Numbered from the stretch's first letter, positions 24,297 to 36,900 are shown. The stretch is DNA of 64,000 nucleotides from Bostrychus sinensis (GCA_020698575.1 CM036244.1:232001-296000), one strand, 5' to 3'. Numbers and translations are program-made. The notes: generated by a model not told the origin, from the sequence alone.

Positions 24297-27200
24297 TCAC
24301 TCCTCCTCCTCCTCAGCTACTCTCCAGGGTTTGGGCTGCAGCTTCCCAATGGGAGAGAAGTTCCAGACCATGCCGGTCTGAGTCAGGACCTGCAAAGAAA
24401 CCCAAAAACAAACAAGTTATAGACTTTAAAACAGAGGATGGGAAATATACAAGCCAACAAGAACCCACAAGTTTAGTCCTGGTCCGTTTATTCCTGGTTT
24501 AGTGAAAGTAGAGGTTAAATTTGTATTTTAGTCTTTGGTTTAAACCATGGGTCGGCACCTGGCCTCTCAGGGGCCACATGCACTCGAGTTTTGATTTGAA
24601 AAACAGCAGCGCAGATCTGTCCCCTCTCTGTCCTTCACCTCTGAACCCAGCGGACTGTCTCCTGTGTGAGCCAGTCCAAAGCAGCGCCTTTAAAAGTGAA
24701 AGAAAAGGAGTGACGCCGTGCACTGAATGCGCAGAGGCGAGCGGCTCCCAACACACTCACTGGAGCCGAAACACACTCACTGGAGCCGAAACGCACTCGC
24801 TGGAGCTGAAACACACTCGCTGGAGCTGAAACACACTCGCTGGAGCCGAAACACACTCGCTGGAGCCGAAACGCACTCGCTGGAGCTGAAACACACTCGC
24901 TGGAGCTGAAACACACTCGCTGGAGCTGAAACACACTCGCTGGAGCCGAAACACACTCGCTGGAGCCGAAACACACTCGCTGGAGCCGAAACACACTCGC
25001 TGGAGCCGAAACACACTCGCTGGAGCTGAAACACACTCGCTGGAGCTGAAACACACTCACTGGAGCTGAAACACACTCGCTGGAGCCGAAACACACTCAC
25101 TGGAGCCGAAACGCACTCACTGGAGCCGAAACGCACTCGCTGGAGCCGAAACGCACTCGCTGGAGCCGAAACACACTCACTGGAGCCGAAACACACTCAC
25201 TGGAGCCGAAACGCACTCACTGGAGCCGAAACGCACTCGCTGGAGCCGAAACGCACTCGCTGGAGCCGAAACGCACTCGCTGGAGCCGAAACACACTCGC
25301 TGGAGCCGAAACACACTCACTGGAGCTGAAACACACTCACTGGAGCTGAAACACTCACTGGATGTAACCTGAGCGTGGCGACCGCATCAGGAGCCGTTCT
25401 CACTTCAGCGCCCAGCTCAGACTGGAGCGGCCAGGATGTGTTTTTCAGCCAAAATACACAGAAAATATGCATTGCTATATTTTTGGAACTGCCATGAGCA
25501 CTACACAAACCTGATGCATTTTTAAAATATTTTATATATAATATTAATTACCATTGATATATAATATTCATTCATTCATTCTCTACTGCTTATTCCCGTT
25601 AGGGGTCGCGGGTGACTGGAGCCTATCCCAGTAACATTTGGGCCGTAGGCGGGGTACAGCCTGGACAGGGCCCAGCTTGTCGCAGGGTTTATATAATATT
25701 AATTATTAGTAATATTTTTTACTTGTATAAAGTCTCACATTTGCAGTGAGCAGCCTACAGAGATGTAAACACAGCTCTGTGATCTGTGGTGAACTCTCTG
25801 CTGACTGGTGAATGGCTTTACTGAAGAGAAGCTGTGAACCTCGCGTCTCTGTCGCCTGTGGACTCACAGCTGCACCACACACATCCAGTGAATTTGAGGC
25901 CTTGGTGTTTTGGGCGGAGTGGGGGTCACAGAGAAAAGTTACTTGTCATAGACAAATGTGATTAAAAACGTAACTTTTTTAAACAGTTTTTTTCTATATA
26001 ATGAATTTATTGTTATTAAAGCGTTTAAGTCCCAACCCTAAACATGTTGTAGTCAGTATAAATCAAAATAAGCGTTGCGGCTCTTTAACACTTTTATTCA
26101 GTGTGAAACTGAGCAAAAATGGCTCTTTTGGTGTTAAAGGTTCCTGACCGCTGGTTTAAAGCTTGGTTAGTCCAGATTTAGTCCCATATCAGTCCGGAAC
26201 ACCAAGAGTTTCACCACAATAAGAGCACTACTCACATATCCCCACACCGCTGTGCAGAACATGGCTCCACTGACCAGAATGCCGGTCCCATATTTGGCGT
26301 GAAAGTCCGGAGAGTGTGTGGAGCTGTGCCTCACCTGCCGCACGGCCCGACCTGAAAACACAGCACAGCATCACACTCGCATGGTTTTATTCACAACTGC
26401 AACAAGTTACAGAGCTAAACATGTGACCAATACAAAACAGACGCTACGTTTACAGAGTTAGTTACAATGGTTTAACTACTGTATCAGCAATGGTCATTTT
26501 TAACCAAAACAAGATAACTTTTACTACCAATATAACTCAATAAACAGAACTGAGTCTGTGCAGTAGCGCGAGTAAAGTGTAGACCACTGCCTTTAGTCCT
26601 GGTATGGACCCGGTTTAGACCTGGACGGACCCGGTTTTGACCTGGACTGACCCGGTTTTGACCTGGACTGACCCGGTTTTGACCTGGACTGACCCGGTTT
26701 TGACCTGGACTGACCCGGTTTTGACCTGGACTGACCCGGTTTTGACCTGGACTGACCCGGTTTTGACCTGGACGGACCCGGTTTAGACCTGGACGGACAC
26801 GGTTTAGACCTGGACGGACACGGTTTTGACCTGGACGGACACGGTTTTGACCTGGACGGACACGGTTTAGGCCTGGACAGACCCGGTTTTGACCTGGACA
26901 GACCCGGTTTTGACCTGGACGGACACGGTTTAGGCCTGGACAGACCCGGTTTTGACCTGGACAGACCCGGTTTTGACCTGGACGGACACGGTTTAGGCCT
27001 GGACAGACCCGGTTTTGACCTGGACAGACCCGGTTTTGACCTGGACTGACCCGGTTTAGACCTGGACAGACCCGGTTTAGACCTGGACAGACCCGGTTTA
27101 GACCTGGACAGACCCGGTTTAGACCTGGACAGACCCGGTTTAGACCTGGACGGACCCGGTTTAGGCCTGGACAGACCCGGTTTGGACCTGGACAGACCCG

Positions 27201-28285
27201 GTTTTGACCTGGACAGACCCGGTTTTGACCTGGACAGACCCGGTTTTGACCTGGACTGACCCGGTTTTGACCTGGACTGACCCGGTTTTGACCTGGACTG
27301 ACCCGGTTTTGACCTGGACTGACCCGGTTTTGACCTGGACTGACCCGGTTTAGACCTGGACGGACCCGGTTTAGACCTGGACGGACCCGGTTTAGGCCTG
27401 GACAGACCCGGTTTGGACCAGGACAGACCCGGTTTAGGCCTGGACGGACCCGGTTTTGACCTGGACGGACCCGGTTTTGACCTGGACTGACCCGGTTTTG
27501 ACCTGGACTGACCCGGTTTTGACCTGGACTGACCCGGTTTAGGCCTGGACTGACCCGGTTTTGACCTGGACTGACCCGGTTTTGACCTGGACTGACCCGG
27601 TTTAGACCTGGACGGACCCGGTTTAGACCTGGACGGACCCGGTTTAGACCTGGACGGACCCGGTTTAGACCTTGGAGGTGGTACTAGGTTTGATATAGAG
27701 CTAGACGTTTTAACAACATCTTGAAATAAAATACTCCTCAAGTTGTGTTTGACCCTGTTTAAGGTCAATGGTAAGCATATAAAAAGAGTTAACAGAATAA
27801 ATCACACTCAAGAACATTACTCATGTCTAGAAACTTTAATTTCCCATCCTTTCCCCCTAAATATCGGTACAATATAAATTCTAGTTAGTTCTTATGAAGC
27901 AGTTCCAATGACATCTGGAACAAGGAAATGAGGAAAAGGCACAAACACGTAGCTTTCAGGTGAGGTTATGTGAGGACGAGGAAGTCACTGTACATTTAAC
28001 AACACACAAAATAACATCTAAACATCAACACTAAACTGTTAACGCTGATGAAAATGCCATGATAAATTAAATATATAACAAATTGAGGCGTTAAAGTGCA
28101 GTTAAAGTAAGATTTCCAACGGCTAATGCTAGCGTGCTAACCATTGATCGCGGTCACACACAACACTGTCTAAGTTAAATTAAAACGGAAAACGCGAGTT
28201 TAAACATTTGTATGATTACGGAAACCCCCACAGACAGAGTTTACTTACTGCTGAGACTGAGCGCTGCTTTGCCGAGGCGGTACAT
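24297..28285 (-). CDS. cox7b: Cytochrome c oxidase subunit 7B
   Basis: Small nuclear-encoded subunit of mitochondrial complex IV, inner membrane. Three exons: 28249-28285, 26236-26351, 24297-24389 (246 nt, 81 residues; human 80). Phases 1 and 0 match at the junctions. The N-terminus MYRLGKAALSLSSRAVRQVR is a basic, Ser-rich mitochondrial presequence. The mature part has SPDFHAKYGTG, the family signature, then a single transmembrane helix (GILVSGAMFCTAVWGYV), then VWNFSPIGKLQPKPWRV. An unusual run of five Glu ends the protein, encoded by a GAG repeat next to the stop. The start at 28285 is the only ATG that gives the presequence. It lies upstream of pgk1 on the same strand, matching the human order, although ATP7A, which lies between them in human, is absent here. 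Confidence 0.96.
24753..25358. repeat. 20-bp minisatellite in cox7b intron 2
   Basis: About 30 copies of a 20-bp unit, ACACACTCGCTGGAGCCGAA, with ACGCACTC and GGAGCTGAA variants arranged in blocks. The minus-strand open frames of up to 153 codons are by-products. Confidence 0.97.
25555..25690. repeat. Truncated 'GGGGTCGCGGGTGACTGG' dispersed repeat
   Basis: The (ATTC)n start, 'ttattcccgttaggggtcgc' and 'gggccgtaggcggggtacag' match the longer copy at 53945-54243. This copy stops after about 125 bp. It is a common fish interspersed repeat of unclear class. Confidence 0.75.
26595..27670. repeat. 21-bp minisatellite in cox7b intron 1
   Basis: About 51 copies of a 21-bp unit (CCTGGACTGACCCGGTTTTGA and variants with CGGACC, CAGACC, TTTAGA). 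It looks like 11-bp and 10-bp halves related to the TGGTTTAGACC family. Because 21 is divisible by three, the sense strand of cox7b carries a 391-codon open frame (period Ser-Arg-Ser-Lys-Pro-Gly-X) at 26593-27768 with no sign of being a gene. Confidence 0.96.
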
Positions 28286-28365
28286 GTTTGTGTGTTTGTG
28301 TTTGTGTGTTCGCGTTTGTCTGCAGACCGCGGTGACTTCTGTGTTACCCTTGAACAGCGGAAATC

Positions 28366-28416
28366 CAACATGGCCGCGGCACCGGAAACATGCGGATTTT
28401 AACTGCGCATGCGCCG
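28366..28416 (-). promoter_or_regulatory. cox7b promoter: NRF-1 palindrome, ETS and YY1-type sites
   Basis: The palindrome GCGCATGCGC (28405-28414), inside TGCGCATGCGCC, is a textbook NRF-1 site, about 120 bp before the ATG. Next to it are ACCGGAAAC (28381-28389, ETS/NRF-2 type) and AACATGGCCGC (28367-28377, YY1-like). NRF-1, NRF-2 and YY1 are the known regulators of nuclear-encoded COX subunit genes. Confidence 0.7.
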
Positions 28417-28447
28417 CACGAAAGGACCGTTCAGAAAAGCGTAGCGC

Positions 28448-29475
28448 TGAATAGAATACTAGAGTGGGCTCTCTAACGGTGAACTGCTGTAACTGAACGC
28501 GGAACAACCTCCATTTCCTGACTGTGGCCTTTCTACCAAGTGCTCTGGAAACAAACGGAGCTGCACTGCTTTCAACATATTCTTTTAATTTATTTTGTTA
28601 ATTTGGTAACTTTTGATATTTCTGCTTTATCTAATGTCAGGTCTTACTTTCTCTGTACTGTGCACCCCCCCCCCCCCCCCCCCATTATTGTCAATATCAT
28701 CATATTCATCATATTTCGCCATCACCATGTACATAGGTATATGCACTGTTAATTTTATATTTGTATTTTATAATTTATATTTATAATGTTACATTTTGTT
28801 TCTTTTTTTAGACTTTTTTTTGTGAATAATTTATATTGCACCTTTTTGTTTGTGATGAATGCACTATTTATTTTATTGCTATCTGCACTTTACTTTGCAT
28901 AAGCGCTGCCTGAACAAGTGAATTTCTCCACTGTGAGATTAATAAAGTTCAGTCTACTGTACTTGCTTCAACACAAAGACATTCTGGACAATTTTTCGGT
29001 TTCCAACTTGGTATAATGGCATATTTTAATTCACTGTACTTCCACTCTTAAACTTGGTGTAATGGTCATCTGTTCTAATACATTTACAAACACAAACGTA
29101 ACATTACAGTCGTTCTTCTTCAAAGTAAAGCCCACTGCAATATTAATAATGTCTTTACTTCTTTTTTGTATTTCAGTAAAAAACGTACTGACTGAGACTG
29201 TCAGACTTATTACAAGTTCAAAATATCACTCTTCCTTGATTTTCAACCTTTATGTTTTTAATTTATGTCTTCAACTTGAAAAATCCAATCCAGATGACTG
29301 CTTTTTAAACTTTTGTTGCGATGCATTTACCCTGGACGAGTGAGAGTCTTCGCAGACAAATTTGTCATTGTTTTTCTATTACTTAGCATTAGCATTAGCA
29401 TGAGCCTACAGTCACAAGATGGCCGCCGGAGCTGCCGCTGAAGCGGTTGCTATGGCCACTCTAGTATTCTATTCA
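28448..29475. mobile_element. 1-kb segment bounded by perfect 20-bp inverted repeats
   Basis: TGAATAGAATACTAGAGTGG at 28448-28467 is repeated exactly, inverted, at 29456-29475. The interior is AT-rich with a poly-C run and no transposase. The arrangement suggests a non-autonomous DNA transposon, but I found no clear target-site duplication. An AAGATGGCCGCC (YY1-like) sequence stands near the right end (29417-29428). Confidence 0.55.
28665..28683. repeat. Poly-C run
   Basis: Nineteen consecutive C on the + strand, likely length-unstable. Confidence 0.97.
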
Positions 29476-29661
29476 TCTCCATGTAGAAAAGCACGGACAC
29501 GACGTTACGCTTTTAAAACTGCAATTTAACGACGAATTACGCGGACACACACGTTTATAAACCGGATTAAAGCGTATTCTTTACCCATATATTAATTTTG
29601 AGAGTTATTTTTTGAAAGTATAAACCATAAATTTGCTGTGTAACGCACTTTCTCTCAGCGT

Positions 29662-29772
29662 GTCAGGATGGCCGAGTGGTCTAAGGCGCCAGACTCAAGG
29701 ATAATCTCCTTCCGCACAAACGGGGCTTCTGGTCTCCGAATGGAGGCGTGGGTTCGAATCCCACTTCTGACA
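29662..29772 (+). tRNA. tRNA-Leu (anticodon CAA) with 27-nt intron
   Basis: Acceptor stem GTCAGGA pairs with TTCTGAC and discriminator A. The D arm contains the A box TGGCCGAGTGG; the T arm contains the B box GGTTCGAATCC. The anticodon stem CCAGA/TCTGG encloses the loop CTCAAGT with anticodon CAA. A 27-nt intron (29700-29726) lies one base 3' of the anticodon, the standard position. A long variable arm (GGTCTCCGAATGGAGGCG) confirms a class II tRNA. A TTTT pol III terminator follows at about 29777. Confidence 0.98.
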
Positions 29773-29959
29773 CAAACCTTTTCTTGACTTGAGGCGTGCC
29801 TGGCTTTTTCATTTATCTTTACAAAATGATAAGATTTGTTTACTGGCTAAACATTAATAATAATTCTATTGTACATTACACAGGAAATAAAATATCCTCT
29901 TTATCTCTTTCTTTATATTATTATTTTTTAACACAAATGCACAATAAAGCTGCCATAAA
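29773..29959. other. Spacer after tRNA
   Basis: AT-rich, contains the pol III terminator; nothing else recognised. Confidence 0.5.
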
Positions 29960-30460
29960 AGTAAAAGTATTATCTTAAAATGTAAAGTAAAAGTGTAAAT
30001 GTACTTACAAGTAAAAAAGTAAAAGTATTTCTCTCATGAATGAGTTAAATGTGAGGGATTTTGCTGATTCCTGATGAAATGAACAAACTGCTGCAGTAGA
30101 AGAAACTGAATCTGAGCTCTTCTGTCTTTATTATTCTGATGTTTCTAAAGCAGTACTACTTTACTGCATCTGTTATATTGCAGTACTGTGTGTACTACTT
30201 TACTGCATCTGTTATATTGAAGTACTGTGTGTACTACTTTACTGCATCTGTTATATTGCAGTACTGTGTGTGTACACTGAGGCCATGACAAAAACACAGG
30301 ATTTTAAACCAAAACTGTGTAACTATAATACTTTTTACTTTAAACCAACTCAGAAATGTAGTGGAGTAAAAGTAAAAGTACTCCTTATAAAATTGACTCA
30401 AGTACAGATACATGAAAATTGTACTTAAGTAAAGTAACTAAGTACTAAAGCCTCCTTTGG
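29960..30460. mobile_element. Inverted, truncated relative of the 2467-3199 element
   Basis: Read on the minus strand it repeats the interior of the hAT-type element, including 'ttaactcattcatgagagaa' and three copies of the 39-bp unit (against eight there). The outer CAG ends are missing or unrecognisable. Confidence 0.75.
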
Positions 30461-30747
30461 GGCGATATTCACAGTCAGAAGTTACCCAGAAATATAAACA
30501 CAACTTATTTTACATCAAAAACAACAAACACATAACTAACAGCTTATCTTTTTTATTTATTTTATTTATTTTATTTAATACAAACGCACTCTGAGCCCAG
30601 ATAAATGTTTTAGTTTATTAGATCTAGTTTTCTTTTCTTCGATAAAAGCAAGTGTGGGATTGATAAATAAAATGCTTGCAAACAGCTCACTTATTCCTAA
30701 CACAGGGCAGTCACTTCACTCACGTTACTTACACAGCGTCTGCAGTT

Positions 30748-30753
30748 TTTATT
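30748..30753 (-). terminator. Candidate poly(A) signal of Shisa-like gene
   Basis: AATAAA on the minus strand, about 190 nt beyond the stop at 30943. Confidence 0.5.
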
Positions 30754-30942
30754 AAGAAAGCACGACCTGTAGTCAACTTATGTAGGGTGACATCTAGTGG
30801 TTAAGTTAAACACAGCAGCAGCAGAAGTGAGACCTGTGGAACTGCAACCTGATTTTGTGAATGTTCTTTCAAACAGCAAACCCATAAATATTCCTGTATG
30901 TGTGAGGTTTTGGGAGGACAGTGTTCAGGGTTGAAGGGTTCT

Positions 30943-33900
30943 TTAGGAGTTTTGGCCCGGTCGCAGTGGGACGGGGTTCATCTGTGTTCTCTGTGCCACA
31001 GCGAGAGGAAAGTACCCAAGGCCAGCTACGAGAACAAAACATCAAGTAAGTTATGCATAAAAGGTGCAGGCAGATTGTAAACGTGAACAATTTCACATAA
31101 AAATGTTTGAATGAGGAAATGATGACAGGAGCTCTGATGTTTCCAGACTGCAGTTTTAGTCTCTACACCACAGGAAGACTAACGTTTGAGTACAGCTGCG
31201 TCTACTCTGCCTGGCAAAAAACTAAGTCTCCACCTGGATGTAACTGAGTAAACTAGTAAGTCATCTGCAGATACTGAAGGACCAGGTTCCTCCATCACAG
31301 GTTTGTTCTTCCCTGATGGCACTGCACTATAAAAAATATCTGTAGATTTCATGGTAAAAATCTGTAAAATCTCAACAGTAATGATAAAGTTTTTTGGGTT
31401 TTGATGTTAGCTGTTGCTGTTGTTTTTACTTTTTACAAACTAACTGTCCTTTTTTACTTTTATGCTTAATTATCTGTGTTTTTTGTGTAGCAGAGTGGTT
31501 CTGTCAGTGAGTCAGTTCATTTACTGGTCTCAAAGCATCAGAACTTTTGAGTTCTTCATCACAATCCATGTACTTTGAGTTACACACAAGTACACAACAC
31601 AACTCATTTGTCAGAACTGTGTTGAATTTAGGCTAAAATATAAAAGTTATTGGAGGTGAAATGTAGAGCCATCTGGGAGCCAAAAGCTAAACCAAATGAT
31701 CCAGCTTCACTAAAATGAGTTGAATTTCCCATCGCTGTCCTGAACCACGATGAATCCTGGCATTGTCGTCTTGGAATAAGCCCAGTGCCATCAGAGAAGA
31801 ACAATCCTGTGATGGAGGAACCTGGTCCTTCAGTATCTGCAGAACGCTGCTGAACCCAGACCTGACCAACTGCAGGAAGATCTTACCTGTTTACTTAGAT
31901 ACATGTTTTTTTAAAGGAGGTCCGAGGGTTAAATCCTGACGCTTGCCCATTTTTCCTACTTCTAAAACATCAACTTTGTTCCAGCAGCGACTTAATCTGC
32001 CCACAGACCTTTTACATCTGTGGAAAACATAACTTCCATTGACTGTATATGTTGGGACAGAAGTAAAGCGTAAAAGCACTCACTGGCCTCGTCGTACGAT
32101 GGAGGTGGTGTAGGAGGTCTGTTTGGAGGTGGAACAGTGGACAGCTGATGTCCAGCAGGGGGCGCTGCAGGAAGGATTACTACACCTGAGGACAGAGGCA
32201 TCAGGTTACAGTAAACCATACAGAAATGCTGATATAATACTGCTGTGGCCCAGTACTGCAGCACATAACTAACAGTGAGTGGTGGAAAGTAACTAGGTAC
32301 TGGAAAATCTGCTAAGTAATTTAGAAAAATGTAGCTTTAGTCGTACTAGAAGCAGTAGTAAGTGTAGTAGTAGCAGTAGTACCATATTTTCTGGACTATA
32401 AGTCGCTACTTTTTTCCATCGTCTGGCTCAGGGTGTGACGTATACTCAGGTGTGACTTATATATTAAAATATTTCAGGTGTTGTTAGAGGGCGCTCTAGG
32501 CTTGTGTACCAGCATCTGCTGCACCTGTACCACTGACAATTTAAAATGTAAACATTACCACTAACAACTTAGGCTATAAAGACAACTGAGAAAGAGCGGA
32601 ATAATTGGAAATGGAACTGATGCTGAGTCTGACGACAGCCACGCAGAGGAGGAAGCGGCGCTTCGTCTACCTCCGGAGTTGGCGGAGTTGTTCAGAAGCG
32701 ACACCGAGGATGAAGAATTTAAAGGATTTAGCGATTAGGAGTGAGATGGTGAGTTTGGTGAACTTGTTATATTATGTTCTTTATGCTATAGTTATGTGAA
32801 TAACTGTTAATATATTACGTTAACATACGAGACACCTATTCAGTTCGTTGTTTATGCTTCATGTAGCTGAATAACCATCAATGTGTTACGTTAGCATAGC
32901 GCACACCTATTCAGCTGTTGTTCTCTATTCTATTATTACTATAACTTGCCTTTCAACATGAAATGTCTGTTCTTGGTGTCGGATTTTGTAAAATAAATTT
33001 CCCCCCAAAAATGCGACTTATAGTCCAGCGTGACTTATATAAGTTTTTTTTAAAGTGCGACTTTTAGTCCAGAAAATACAGGTACTAACTAAATTTCTGA
33101 ACTGAAGTAACTTTAGAGCGACATCTACAGAATCGCTCCTACCTTGTTGTTGTTGTTGTTGTTGTTGTTGTCTTTTGCAACAGCAATAGAAGAACACCAC
33201 CACAAAAATGAAATGTATGACAGTGGCCAAAATGGGTAAGATGAGGTGCCTATCATCATCATAATAATAATAATAACTATTTGTCCATCCATCCCTGGAT
33301 CTGAAACGAGACCTACACAAAGTAAACATTTAAATACATATTTTAAGTTTTGATGTTGTTGGTTTTAAATGAAAAGAAACTGAGGGCTTTAAAAAAAGAG
33401 CTAAAGTGACATTTGGTGAAGCAAAAGAGCAACTTAGTCAGACAATAAGCCCTAAAAAATCAAATATTCACAGACGCTGAAGCCAGTATCAACAAACGAA
33501 CATTATGTCCTGAATGTGTTAGAGGCAGGAAAAGCTGGCACAAGTCAGGGTTTGAGTGAGTTTGACGAGGGCGGGATAACTGTGAAATAATAAAGACTAT
33601 AGCCGCTTGTCAGGTTTGCATAACTGTATTATTAACACGCATCATAGCATACAGGTGCGCTCTAATGCTCCTGGGTATAACTGCTCTGTTTGGAATGTAC
33701 CATTAGTGGAACACTAAGGGGGTGCTCTGTAACATCTCCCCTGTTATAATCATGTCTATCAATACAAACAGTATGAGGCTTGTAGTTACATTCACTCAGA
33801 TTGAACTCTACATTGGCAAAACTCCTAACTCATTTTCATAAATGACTTATAGAACAGAACATTTTCTTTTCCAGGTTCAGTCTGTTTGGTGCTTTCACCA

Positions 33901-36900
33901 GCCTGCCACTGCTGGTTATACTGCCGTGTGTCTGGGGAGAGGGCAGTAGGTCGTTCAGTTCTTCATTGTTTATGTGACTGTGGGTGTCCTTTTCTCCCTT
34001 TGCCTGCCCTGAGCTGTCCTGATCTGGGACCTGTCCTTTTTGTAATTTCTGTAATGCTAACGGTCTGGCCTATGGTTAGTTCAGACACGTCTCTAGCCGA
34101 CCTGTTTTACCAAAACTTTGACTTTTGACGCTTGGCTCTTAATTTCTCTGAGACAGCCAGGAACGACACACAGCTCCTGAAGTGTGTCAGAGACAGGGAG
34201 CGGTGTCTTCAGTCTCTGAGTCAACAGCCTTTGCGCTGGAGTGCAGTGGACATCATCTGTGGGCGTATTCCTCTGCAGTATGACCAACCACTGATCAGCA
34301 CCGCACTGGCTGCTCATTTGCAGTTTTTTTTACAATTTCCACCGCAGACTCAGCTTTACCATTGGACTTTACCATAATGTGCTCGAAATCCCGTTCTTTT
34401 GCAAATTTCCTGAATGATTCATCGTCAAACTGGGAGCTGCAGTGATTACGCGGTCAGGCCATATCTGGCAAATCGTGATTTGCACTTGAGGACTTTGGTC
34501 TCAGCTGTGAGGTTGGGAAGCTGCTCCTGAGTAGTGGTCTACCATTATCAAAAAGTCTTGACCCGTCTGTCTGTGCGGTCCATGCCAGGGTTTGCCACGG
34601 CCGTGTGGGAAGTGCGGGTGACATCATTGTTTCTTGCTGTTTGTGTGAGTGTTCGTTACATGCCGAGCACTAACAAAGTCTTTTATCTCGCCCTGCACAT
34701 TGGGCCAGTATAATGTGTCCCTGGCCTGTCAGTAACATGCGTCACCCCCAGTATGACTAATTCATTCATTCATTCATCATTCAGCACTCCATCTCTGCAC
34801 TGATCTGTGTGTTCCTTTATTTGTGACATTTAGGTAGAGTTCAGAGATTTCTTGTGCCCTCTGCAGGACGCATACTGAATGACGGCTGTCCCAGTGTCTT
34901 TACAGCGACAGTGGCTCTGCTAAGAGACCTGGGTCTGTACGTTACCTTAAGGTTGTAGTTTTGTGGTGTGAGGAGCAGATGTTGCAGATGTTTAGGAGAG
35001 AAGCAGCTTGTTAAAAATTGAGTTATCTCTTCCCTGCCATAGAGATAATGGTGAAAACGCTGACATGCGAACACAATGCTCAAGCACTCCTCAATTTGTG
35101 CATAGTTCTGTTCAGTCTGTGTTAGTGCACGGGATGCAAATCCAACTGGCTGGCAATTTTACAGAAGGCAACAGCCAAGTCCCTTTTGGCTAGCGTCACT
35201 GAATTGTGACTGGCTTTGTTACATCATAGTACCTCAAGACTGGTGGTGCCATAACCAGTTGCTTGATCTCCTAAATTACTGCCTCGTGCTTTGGCAGCGA
35301 AGTGAAACAACACATCCTTATCCAACAGCCTACGCAGTGGCTAGCACACCTCTGACAGGCGTGGCAGAAACTTGGTGAGAGAGGTCACAAACCCTATGAA
35401 TCTCTGTACTGCTTTGGTGGCACGGTGGCTTAGTGGTTAGCACTTTTGCCTCACAGCAAGAGCTGTGGGACGTTTGCATGTTCTCCCCCTGTCTGGGTGG
35501 GTTTCCTCCGGGTGCTCCGGTTTCCCCCATCAACCTCAAAACCATGCACAATAGGCTACAACCTCCAGCTAGGTACTAGGTACTCCTGACCAGGATCCTG
35601 GCTCAAGATCTGGAGAAGGGTCCCCGACTGCTCCTGACTGGTTGCCCCAGCAGCACTGAGGGATGGGTCAAAGGCAGAGACAGACAGCCGTCTGCCTTCA
35701 GAGACAGCCGTCAGAGTCTCCACAACCAACAATCAGTATGTCATCTGCTATTGGCTCGACTCCACTGAGCCCTGACAAAAGGTAATCCTGCTTGTGTTGG
35801 TAAACTTCCAGGGCGACAGATACTCCAAAGACCTGCCCCAAGGAGCCATGTAGCTGTTCTCTGTCCAGTTTCCACTGCAAAAATGCATCATGTGCATCCA
35901 CAAGGGTGAAAATCCTAGCTTTAGGAAGTTTGTACAGCACATCCTCTAGCGTAGGCATTTGGCAGTGGGACTGCCTTAAGGCTTTATTGAGAGACTTGGG
36001 GTCAAGACAAATCCTCAATTTTTCCAGCTGTTTGATAATCACCATGAGTTATGTGCCATCTCTCTCATGTTTATCAGCTGAGCCCTGACAGCACTTCTGA
36101 GTGCCACTGGGACATTCAGTGGGGACGGGGCTCACCGTGTCGTCCAGCTCCAAATGAACATCCCCAGGGAGCGACTGAACAGTGCCGTTAAAGACTTCTG
36201 CATACGAGTCAATGAGCTGCTGCTTGGTTAAAGGCACTGGGCTACTCTGGACTGTTTTGTTTATTTGGTCAGGGATGGTGAAGTGCATCAGGCCTAACTG
36301 CACACATGTTGAGCCTAAAAATACCTATAGCGTGCATTGTTTCCCCAGAGCACAACATAAGCTTGGCTCCACTGGTCACAAGTGGTACATTGGGTGCCAG
36401 TTTTCTCTTATCTTTAATGCTCGTTATACTGCAGGTCGCCCTTGAGTCCAGCTGGCATCTTTGAAATCCCTCCATTTATTTTTAGGGTGACAAACCATTT
36501 TTTTCCTTGTCCATTCACTGCCCCAGTGCTCTCGGCTGTGTAAACATGATTGTCCGTGCCCTCCTCATCACTAGTAGCATCATCTGTTGCATTCACCTAT
36601 TGATCCAGTCGTATCTCGGCGTCCCACATCGGCGGCAGGTTCTGTCATGAGCTTGTTGCGTTTCTGTGTAATGCCGCAGTATTTGGATGAGCTGTCGGTG
36701 GTCGCTCGATGCACATTGTCCTGTGGCGAGGTCTGGCCGCACCATTGCCTGCTGCCGCCTGTTTGTAGCATGGACGCTCTCAAGTCATTCATTTCATCTT
36801 AATGTCAGTCATTTCAGCTGCCCTGCATATATCAATGGCAGACGTTAAGGTAAGGTCCTTTTCTCTAAGAAGACGACGTCGCACCCTTTGTCGCTAACAC

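Noticed and set aside
24635..25196. Minus-strand frames of up to 153 codons
   Set aside because: Product of the 20-bp array in cox7b intron 2.
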